Origin: JAWKTT01 sp041398965
GTDB lineage: Bacteria > Planctomycetota > Planctomycetia > Planctomycetales > Planctomycetaceae
Direction of reading: 5' to 3'
Assembly: GCA_041398965.1 (NCBI GenBank)
Contig: JAWKTT010000056.1
Span: forward strand, 1 to 18,275
Length of the DNA stretch: 18,275 nucleotides
A program made the position numbers and the translations under genes. The notes beneath the pieces are model-generated. The model made no database searches. It saw only the letters and a list, made by a program, of their open reading frames with translations, and was not told where the DNA came from. Positions 1 through 6,659 of the stretch are shown in pieces (the first letter of the stretch is position 1; each line of letters begins with the position of its first letter).

Positions 1-408
1 GCTTATCGTCTGGTTCCCGACTCCACTCCGGAGAGCATGGCGAAAGCAGAGATTCTCTATGGCTTGCCAATTCAGTCGGTGATATGTGAAGTCGGGGCCC
101 GTCCGACGGAGCAGCGGGGCAAGGTGACCGTAAAAGGCTATGCGCTCCCCCCTGGCGTTCCGGGTCGCACGATCGAACGGGTCGAACTGTCGTCCGACGG
201 CGGTCGCACCTGGCAGACCGCCACGCTCGATGCTCAGTCAAAGCCCTACTGTTGGAGACTTTGGGAAGCTGAGGTGCGGGTGACTCAACGCACAGAGAAA
301 CTCATCGTTCGAACCATAGACTCCGCATGGCAGATGCAGCCAGAAACCGTCCCTTGGAACGCCAAAGGCTACATGCAAAACAGCTGGCACACCGCCGACC
401 TCTCTTAA
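1..408 (+). CDS. Sulfite-oxidase-like molybdopterin oxidoreductase, C-terminal part (5' end outside window)
   Basis: The reading frame is open from base 1 to the TAA at 406-408, so this is the 3' end of a gene that starts before the window. The internal ATG at 37 is not taken as the start. The visible part matches the Moco-dimerisation (Ig-like) domain of the sulfite oxidase family. It opens with a PIQSVIC segment and continues with VTVKGYAL, then the typical IERVELSSDGGRTW strand pair, then YCWRLWEAEV. It ends in PWNAKGYMQNSWH, matching the family's WN..GY..N.WH ending. Known members bind a molybdopterin cofactor in an upstream catalytic domain and oxidise sulfite or reduce S/N-oxides in the periplasm. 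The catalytic domain and its cysteine ligand lie outside the window, so the substrate and the presence of a haem domain cannot be judged. No terminator is evident after the stop. Confidence 0.9.
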   Translation, partial: AYRLVPDSTPESMAKAEILYGLPIQSVICEVGARPTEQRGKVTVKGYALPPGVPGRTIERVELSSDGGRTWQTATLDAQSKPYCWRLWEAEVRVTQRTEKLIVRTIDSAWQMQPETVPWNAKGYMQNSWHTADLS

Positions 409-543
409 CCCTCGATCAACAAACATTCTTTCCCATCAAGTGTCGAAGTGGAATCGTCGGAATACTCCAGGTCTAAGATTTCTGCGTCACCGACGCGTCT
501 TGCATGGCCTATTGCAAACCCTATGCAGGCCTTAGTTTTCCTC

Positions 544-548
544 AGGAG
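544..548 (+). promoter_or_regulatory. Shine-Dalgarno site that sets the start at 556
   Basis: AGGAG lies 7 nt before the ATG at 556. This supports 556 over the in-frame GTG at 448, which would place 36 unlikely residues before a classical signal peptide. Confidence 0.75.
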
Positions 549-555
549 TATTACG

Positions 556-1206
556 ATGAAGCTTACCCTGTCATTCTTGGCGTTGATGCTTGTGTCGGCC
601 ACTGCGGCTCATTGTGCAGAGCCAGCAGCCAAACAGTTCCTTCGGTATCTCTATGGTGCAGAAGGCATCGAGCTTGCGGACGTCTGTCATCCGTCAGATG
701 ACGCTTGGATGCTTCGCGGCACGAGGAACGAGGGGGCACTGGCTGAACTCAACCGTCTGAAGTTTACTGACAAGCCCTCTGGAATCACATCCGGCGTAAT
801 TCGCAGCGACATGTTCTTCGTCGAGACACGCGATGGAAAGGTTGACCCTGCTTTTAATCTCAGTGGCATTTATTCGACACATCGCCAACTGGTCCACTTC
901 TTTGTCTACGCTTGCTTGTCGCAGAATCGTGATTTAATCGAGCGACTGACAACGGACGCCACCAAGGTCAAGCTGGACGGCCCGAAGGCGGCGTCCGGCG
1001 AATTGGGCCATTATGGTGCGATTATTGAGACGTTGCCCGTGATTCGATCCAGCCAGCCAGTGGATGACGCCAAAAGCAAGACCGTCACCTATCGCATTCC
1101 CTTGGGCGACGAGGGGGTCTCGCTCACACTTGTTAGGCAAGGGGGTACTTGGAAAGTTGACACGTCCACCGCAGTTCAAGTGCCATTGGAGTTTTTCTTT
1201 CAATAG
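556..1206 (+). CDS. Small secreted protein of unknown function (216 aa)
   Basis: The product starts with a clear Sec signal peptide: K at position 2, a hydrophobic core (LSFLALMLVSATAA), and a likely signal peptidase I cut after AHCA, before EPAAK. The mature protein is about 195 residues, with alternating helical segments (AAKQFLRYLYG, LVHFFVYACLSQNRDLIERL) and strand-rich segments. It ends in KTVTYRIPLG, VSLTLVRQGGTWKVDTS and VPLEFFFQ. The late GGTWKVD strand and the preceding helix-plus-strands pattern recall NTF2-like/SnoaL folds, but this is only a fold-level impression. I do not recognise a named family and see no catalytic motif. It lies 147 nt after the oxidoreductase gene on the same strand with its own good ribosome binding site, so co-transcription is possible but unproven. 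It most likely acts in the periplasm or outside the cell. Confidence 0.8.
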   Translation: MKLTLSFLALMLVSATAAHCAEPAAKQFLRYLYGAEGIELADVCHPSDDAWMLRGTRNEGALAELNRLKFTDKPSGITSGVIRSDMFFVETRDGKVDPAFNLSGIYSTHRQLVHFFVYACLSQNRDLIERLTTDATKVKLDGPKAASGELGHYGAIIETLPVIRSSQPVDDAKSKTVTYRIPLGDEGVSLTLVRQGGTWKVDTSTAVQVPLEFFFQ

Positions 1207-1582
1207 CTAGTCAGGGTCGGCTGTTAAAATCCAAGTTCTTGAACATCGCAGTTTGCCTTGGACATGGGCACTCTCTTAAATTGTCCGTTCTTAGCCTTCA
1301 CTTACCCATGTCGGATGTGAAGTGTCAACGAACACCAATTCGCGCGATTGCCAAACACTTTGATGTAATCTATGTACACCCTGCGTGTGGTATTAAATGA
1401 CGGGAGTCGTCCACAATCCGCACAACGGACCGAACTCTGCTCAGAGGCGGGTTACTACACGGAAGAAAACCGTTTACTCGGTAGAAGCTTGGGCAAGTTG
1501 AGCCTTTTCGTAGCGCATACTCACTGCGACTCGGGGTTCTGGTGGAGGAGTAATGAGCGTACCGATCCCAGTAGCGATTCAA
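1207..1582. other. Intergenic region between convergent genes, no credible gene
   Basis: These 376 bases lie between the stops of the plus-strand secreted protein and the minus-strand WD40 gene. The short open frames here (about 70-74 codons on either strand) lack family resemblance, a good ribosome binding site and a plausible protein composition. A distant 8-bp inverted repeat (GACATGGG at 1261-1268 and CCCATGTC at 1305-1312) is present, but there is no T-tract that would make it a convincing terminator. Confidence 0.5.
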
Positions 1583-4500
1583 TTATGGCGTGGTAGAAGG
1601 GGCGGTCAGTTTATTGAGGCTCCAGAGGCGGATGGTCCAGTCGGTGCCGCCGGTGGCGAGTGTATCGCCATTGGGAGAGACCGCCACACTGAGGACGCCG
1701 CTGCGATGTCCGACGAGTGGTCGAGGTTCGACTGCGGAGGTGTCCCAGAGATACGCGGTCCCTTTCAAGAAAGTCGCGTCGCACGTCCCGATGAGGACGT
1801 GCTTCCCATCTCGCGTAAATTCGATGTCGCGAATCTGTTGATCGACCGTGCCGGAGGTCATCAGTTCTTTGCCATTAAGGTCGAAGAGGGTGACACGCCG
1901 GTCCTCACGGGCCAGTGCGATTGTTTTCCCATCTCGAGACAGAGCGAGGCCGTGTCCTTTCGACGGGATGTCGAACTGTTTGGTCAACTCACACGATTGC
2001 GTATCCCAAAACTTCAGTTTGTTATCGAGTCCCGTCGAGAGGATTGTCTTCCCGTCAGGGGTGAGGGCGGCACCGAGCAGCTGGTTGCCATGCAATGCGT
2101 TGATGTGCCGCTGTGAGACGCCGGTTTCGGCATCCCAAAACGTAATGTTTCCGTCGGTCGACGCGGTCGCCAGGAAGGTGCCATCGGGCGACATGTGCAT
2201 CTCATGAACCCTCCCGGGCAACTGTCCCAATTGACTCAAAGCACCCTCCGCCGGAATCATCAGTAGGACTCGTCCGCCCCCTGTCGTGCCGATGAGGGCA
2301 CCGGGCACCGGCGTCGGCAGAACACGTTCTGCGATGCCGAACTCGCGACGATCGATTCTTTGATGAGCGACATGCTGCTTTGTTTTGACGTCATAAATTG
2401 TGAACCATCCGTCCTCACGAGTGGCGACATAGAGCTGCTTGCCGGTGTCATCAAAGGCCACGTCTTCCACCCTCGACAGGCAGTCGGCAATAATATCCGT
2501 TTGCTCACCCTCTAAGAGATCGAGCCTGACGGTGCCCCATGCGTCCCCCCAGTCAGGGCTCCCTGCGACTTGAACGTGGTGTCTTGCGATGTCGATAAGA
2601 AACTCCCGGTCGCGGGCCATCTTACTGATAAACATAGCCCTTTCCAAAAGGTCAGCATTATTCGGTGAGTCAGCAATTAGCTCCTTCAATCCTTGCTTCG
2701 TGTCGTCCCAGCGAAACTGACCGGTGGAGAAAGCACTCCATGAATACGGTTCGCCAAAGGAAGAGAGCACCACCTTCGCATAGCTGCGGTGACCGCTTTT
2801 GTTCTTGGTTAGCCCCAAACAAAAGTCCGCGAACTCTTGCTGTTTCGTAGGGGTGCCGTACCACTTCAGTGATAAGTAAAACGCTCCGGATGAGACCGTT
2901 TTGAGATAGGTGGGGTCGATTTCGACAGAGCGGCGGACTGCCGCTTCGACAACATCATACCCCTGCCCTAATCCCATCGCACAGCCAATGCGGATTTGAT
3001 AAGCAATGGGGTTGTCGTCTTGACTCTGAATGGCACGCTCGACGTGTGTTTCTGATAATGTCAGCCGTTCCTGGAAGAGTTTATACTTTGATTCTGTGAC
3101 GGTACTGCGCGCTCCGTCGCCTCGAGCGAACCAGGCATATTGCTTGTAGAACTGGGCTAGGGCGAGGTTCGCAGAACTGGAATTCGTCTCCTCGACCCAT
3201 CCCCTGAGTTCTTGTTCCCGTTGCTGCCACTGCGCCTCAAGCGTTCGATCAAACAAAGAGCCCCCCAGCGTCTCAATCAGATACGGAGCAAAATGTTCCT
3301 TGTCACTAAAACAACTCTTCGTCTTCAGGGCTTCTGTAATTCCCTCATCCAGCTCGACATACTTACGCGACTTTAACCTCAAGGCATTCGTGTTCCCATA
3401 AATATATTTCTGCTCATTAAGGTCAAACGATGAAAGGTAATCACCGATCATGTCGATCGGGCGAGTGACGACGAGCATCGGTTTATTGTACTTTCGGGTT
3501 CGGATACTAAATGATTCTCCCTTTCGACACTCGCGGAAGAAAATCGAGTAATGCTCCATCCAAGGGCAATCACCGACTCGAACCCAGCCCTGAGCATTCA
3601 GCTCAATTCGATCGAGCCGGTCTGCTTCGGCAATCCGGCCATCGTAGTGCCAAGATGCAAGTAGGAAGACCGGCCCGGACGTCTCGACCGTAAAACTGGC
3701 GATTTCCTTCGCTGGGTCTGTCGCAAAGACGTCGGGCCAGTATTGAACACCCCCTTGCAAATAAATCGGGACTGTTTCACCACGTAGGATCGGAGTGGGG
3801 CGCATGGCGACCGCCTCGATTCTAACCAGATCGTCAGGAAGGGCGAACGATTCGCCCAAGCTCCACGCCCGGAGGTTGGGGGAGTTCCCGGCCGTCACGA
3901 AGCGGTTCCCCTGCGGAGAGACCGCAATCGCTCGATCTAACGTAGGAGGGGGATAGTGCTTCATCATTGAATGAGCAGCATTGATGGTGAGTGTCACCAG
4001 TTCACACTTCCAAGGTTCTCGGTCGCTGCCACTGGTGACGATCAGTTCTCCACGGCCCGGAACAAAGGCGATCGCCCGTGCTACATAGGGAAGTTTACTT
4101 CCCGAATTCCATGTATTTTCGCCACTGACGGCATCCCACACACGGACCATTTGGTCGTTTCCCGACGACGCAATCGTCGCACCATCCGGCGAAAACTGGA
4201 CGCAGCGACACGACCCTTCCGTCGTCAGCTTCCATGATTTCAGTACTTTCAAGTCGGGCGTTGACCACAGCGTCGCGGTCCCGTCCTGACCGCAGGTCAC
4301 GATTTGAGGCAGTGCTTCGTTGGGCGAAACCGACACGCCGCACACCCCTTGATGTGGACGATCAACCAGTGCCAGTTGTTTGCCCGTTGCCAACTCCCAA
4401 ATCGCGACGTGCTCCTGCTCCCCGATGCTCACCGCGTGCAGACCATCAGCCAACATCTGCACATCGGACACATAACTCGAATGCTTGCCCCACTTGTCGA

Positions 4501-6307
4501 GTCGAGCGGTTGCTCGATCGAGGCGGAATACCCCTCCTGTCGATGTCCCGAGTAAAAACCCCGATTCGTCCGGGAGCAACGAGAAACTCGTGATCTCATG
4601 ATCGGGGACAACCCAGCCCCCCTTGGGGGTGACCGCAGCGGCATCCCACTCTCGCAGGATGTGCGAACCCGAAGAGTAGAGCGTCTTCCCGTCGGCAGAG
4701 TACCGCAGATCAACGACCACGTTCGGATCAGCTCCATACCAGAGATACGTCGGATCGATCGACCACTGCTTCTCGTTTGAGGCCACCACCTGAGGAGTTT
4801 TCGGCGAAGTGTCGGGAGTTGATGGGGACGTTCTCTGAGCATGTCCGCCCATCGCCAACTGTTCATGCTGCATCTTGACGAAGTTGACCTTTGGACCGAC
4901 CGCCAAGTACGGCCTCGCATACTTCTGGGTGCGGATCGAGAACTTCTCACCGGTCTTGCACTCGCGTCCGAAAATACGATGCTTCGCCAAATAGGGATAC
5001 TCGCCAAGATCGATCCAACCTTGATCTTTTAGAGTCGCTGGAGTCTCCAAGACCACGCCGCGACCCCCTGGAAATGGGGTTATGAGATACACAGGCCCAT
5101 CAGAATTCACTTCGAAGATGGCCGTGTTCGTTTCCGGGGTCTCGTCTCGTTTATCGGGCATGATCACCAGGCCGCCATTGAGGTACGCCGGGATATTGTC
5201 CCCCTTGATGGGGAGCATGTGCATCCCGACAGCGGTGACCACAGTGACCCCATCGCCCGGTGTGGGCGATGGTTTCGACTTCTCCCAGGTCAACAGGCTC
5301 CCCTCTTCGGTCCCCCCCACAATGCGGCTGCCATCGCGAGAAACCGACATCGCATCCTTGATCCAGTATGCCCCCGCAAGAAAGTGAAACGTCTTCGCTT
5401 CGTAGTCCCAGAAACCGGCCTGACGTTTACTCAACTCTTTATTACCAGTCGCCATCGCGATCACTTTTGTGTCGCCGACAAACTCAACCTGCGTCGGCAG
5501 CAAGTGCATCTTCTTCTCTGAGTAAAACTTTCGCGTTTTCACACTAAAAATCCGAACCAGTTGCTTCTCGTCTCCGATGACGAGGAACTCCCCATTCGCC
5601 GAGAAGTTAAATAGGTTGCAAGATCCACTTGTCGCGGCGGCCCAAGTGGCGAACTCCTTTAGCTCGGGAAACGTCCACAGCGACGCCCGACCATCAGCCC
5701 CACACGTCGCGAGCAACTCGCCGTATCGATTCTTCGCCCCATCCGCGAGCGCGATCGTCGACGTCCCGCCGTGCGGAAGAGAGAGCTTGCCGACTTCCTT
5801 CCCCGTCACGGCATCCCACACGATGACATCGTCATTCAAGGTGACGAGAAAGCGTCCATCCTGCGATGCCAGCAGTTTGCGAACCGCTTTCTCCGAAGTG
5901 CAAAACTCTTGTGATGTCCCATCTTTTAGATCGAATCGGAACACCTTCCCCGACAAACAACCGAGGTATGCCACCTGCTCATCGGCACTCAACGCAAAGC
6001 AGTTCAACTGCTCGCCGTCGACCTGCCACTCTCCCGCCGGTCGCACATCGGCCGCTTCCCACTTACGTAATCGATCGACACCTAATGAATAAAACTGTTC
6101 GCCCGACTTCCCCCATCGCAACTGCAAGACACTCCCGCGATGTGCCCCGTTCCACCCATCCGTTGGCAATGTCGGCCACGAGTCGTTCGTGGGGGCATCA
6201 TCTGCACCCAACGGGTTCGACGCCCCGGCACCCAGCATCAGTAATAAGGCCCAGAACCAGCCACCCCAGATCAGCTGGATCAAACCAATGCGCCCAACGT
6301 TGTTCAT
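1583..6307 (-). CDS. Giant exported three-propeller WD40 repeat protein with internal duplication
   Basis: Residues are numbered from the upstream in-frame ATG at 6370 (1595 aa). I prefer the ATG at 6307 (residue 22, 1574 aa) because it places a signal peptide directly at the N terminus: hydrophobic core IWGGWFWALLLMLGAG, possible cut near GASNPLGA. Neither start has a clear Shine-Dalgarno site. Domain order is: propeller 1 (about 75-365), beta-rich domain A (375-497), a low-complexity Ser/Thr/Pro linker (505-530), propeller 2 (540-845), beta-rich domain B (850-972), an alpha-helical segment (975-1285), and propeller 3 (1290-1590). WD40 blades are recognisable by repeated DG..L.T.G.D..VRVWD patterns, clearest in propeller 3 (ATASTDGNITFWD, LATGGTDWTIRLWS). 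The helical segment, with its ALAQFYKQYAWFARG and LFQERL..SETHVERA stretches, resembles DUF4034 helical-repeat regions. WD40 propellers are protein-binding scaffolds; no enzyme domain is visible. It is probably periplasmic or surface-exposed. The gene is single and divergent from the operon at 6660. Confidence 0.88.
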   Translation of the reverse strand: MNNVGRIGLIQLIWGGWFWALLLMLGAGASNPLGADDAPTNDSWPTLPTDGWNGAHRGSVLQLRWGKSGEQFYSLGVDRLRKWEAADVRPAGEWQVDGEQLNCFALSADEQVAYLGCLSGKVFRFDLKDGTSQEFCTSEKAVRKLLASQDGRFLVTLNDDVIVWDAVTGKEVGKLSLPHGGTSTIALADGAKNRYGELLATCGADGRASLWTFPELKEFATWAAATSGSCNLFNFSANGEFLVIGDEKQLVRIFSVKTRKFYSEKKMHLLPTQVEFVGDTKVIAMATGNKELSKRQAGFWDYEAKTFHFLAGAYWIKDAMSVSRDGSRIVGGTEEGSLLTWEKSKPSPTPGDGVTVVTAVGMHMLPIKGDNIPAYLNGGLVIMPDKRDETPETNTAIFEVNSDGPVYLITPFPGGRGVVLETPATLKDQGWIDLGEYPYLAKHRIFGRECKTGEKFSIRTQKYARPYLAVGPKVNFVKMQHEQLAMGGHAQRTSPSTPDTSPKTPQVVASNEKQWSIDPTYLWYGADPNVVVDLRYSADGKTLYSSGSHILREWDAAAVTPKGGWVVPDHEITSFSLLPDESGFLLGTSTGGVFRLDRATARLDKWGKHSSYVSDVQMLADGLHAVSIGEQEHVAIWELATGKQLALVDRPHQGVCGVSVSPNEALPQIVTCGQDGTATLWSTPDLKVLKSWKLTTEGSCRCVQFSPDGATIASSGNDQMVRVWDAVSGENTWNSGSKLPYVARAIAFVPGRGELIVTSGSDREPWKCELVTLTINAAHSMMKHYPPPTLDRAIAVSPQGNRFVTAGNSPNLRAWSLGESFALPDDLVRIEAVAMRPTPILRGETVPIYLQGGVQYWPDVFATDPAKEIASFTVETSGPVFLLASWHYDGRIAEADRLDRIELNAQGWVRVGDCPWMEHYSIFFRECRKGESFSIRTRKYNKPMLVVTRPIDMIGDYLSSFDLNEQKYIYGNTNALRLKSRKYVELDEGITEALKTKSCFSDKEHFAPYLIETLGGSLFDRTLEAQWQQREQELRGWVEETNSSSANLALAQFYKQYAWFARGDGARSTVTESKYKLFQERLTLSETHVERAIQSQDDNPIAYQIRIGCAMGLGQGYDVVEAAVRRSVEIDPTYLKTVSSGAFYLSLKWYGTPTKQQEFADFCLGLTKNKSGHRSYAKVVLSSFGEPYSWSAFSTGQFRWDDTKQGLKELIADSPNNADLLERAMFISKMARDREFLIDIARHHVQVAGSPDWGDAWGTVRLDLLEGEQTDIIADCLSRVEDVAFDDTGKQLYVATREDGWFTIYDVKTKQHVAHQRIDRREFGIAERVLPTPVPGALIGTTGGGRVLLMIPAEGALSQLGQLPGRVHEMHMSPDGTFLATASTDGNITFWDAETGVSQRHINALHGNQLLGAALTPDGKTILSTGLDNKLKFWDTQSCELTKQFDIPSKGHGLALSRDGKTIALAREDRRVTLFDLNGKELMTSGTVDQQIRDIEFTRDGKHVLIGTCDATFLKGTAYLWDTSAVEPRPLVGHRSGVLSVAVSPNGDTLATGGTDWTIRLWSLNKLTAPSTTP
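3461..6127 (-). repeat. Internal protein-level tandem duplication (propeller + beta-rich domain, two units)
   Basis: Unit 1 (about residues 82-497, bases 4880-6127) and unit 2 (about residues 549-970, bases 3461-4726) align along most of their length. Examples are LRKWEAADVRPAGEW with LREWDAAAVTPKGGW, ATCGADGRASLWTFPELKE with VTCGQDGTATLWSTPDLKV, and KTGEKFSIRTQKYARPYLAV with RKGESFSIRTRKYNKPMLVV. The offset is about 467-473 residues. Divergence is substantial, so this is an old duplication rather than recent DNA amplification. Confidence 0.8.
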
Positions 6308-6659
6308 TGTGAACACCCCGAATAAAGAGAAGCGGACCGGAGTCAAAACCCCATTTTGACTCGACGCCATGACATCACAATGCGACTCGTTAATATCGAA
6401 CGGCCAACAGCATCACTGTCAGGTTGTCATATTCCGATGACATCGTCAACTCGCGACAGCTTGGCAACAGGAATCACTTCCGGTTGAGTCGACGCCGACT
6501 TCGTGAGTTGGGAGAAGACAGGAGGTGATGCCAAAGCCCGTCAAACCTCATTGGACGTGTTGGCGACCTGTTGTGTTGAGATGACGTGTCGTGATAAGCT
6601 GATTCAAATGAATCTGTGGGGATTGATGCGACGGTCTAGTTCACCCGAAGTGATGGGGG
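6308..6659. promoter_or_regulatory. Divergent intergenic region, presumably holding both promoters
   Basis: These roughly 350 bases separate the minus-strand WD40 gene from the plus-strand operon, so both promoters should lie here. I could not identify a convincing -35/-10 pair on either strand. The most symmetrical element is TGTCAT-ATTCCG-ATGACA at 6425-6442, a 6-bp dyad that could be an operator but is short enough to be chance. No protein-coding gene is supported. Confidence 0.35.

Noticed and set aside
448..555. GTG-initiated N-terminal extension of the small secreted protein
   Set aside because: The ATG at 556 has AGGAG seven bases upstream and begins directly with a signal peptide; the extension would bury it.
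1261..1312. An 8-bp inverted repeat (GACATGGG/CCCATGTC) as a terminator
   Set aside because: The loop is 36 nt and no T-tract follows, so it is not convincing.
1370..1596. Open frames of 70-74 codons on both strands in the gap before the WD40 gene
   Set aside because: No family resemblance or good ribosome binding site. The minus-strand frame simply continues past the WD40 stop codon.
1553..2116. A plus-strand open frame of 187 codons preceded by a GGAGGAG-like sequence
   Set aside because: It is antisense to the conserved C-terminal propeller of the WD40 protein, the ribosome site is too close to the ATG, and the translation resembles no family.
4429..5007. A 192-codon minus-strand frame inside the WD40 gene
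   Set aside because: It is an alternative frame of the same strand as the real gene, has an Arg/Ser-rich low-information composition, and does not suggest a frameshift because the main frame is uninterrupted.
5082..6312. Several long plus-strand open frames opposite the N-terminal half of the WD40 gene
   Set aside because: These are shadows of a long gene with consistent WD40 repeats on the minus strand. Their translations are rich in Arg/Ser/Pro with no domain resemblance.
6528..6584. An 18-codon frame after AGGAGGTG that could be a leader peptide
   Set aside because: The spacing to the ATG is only about 2 nt and there is no associated attenuator structure or recognisable regulatory residue run.
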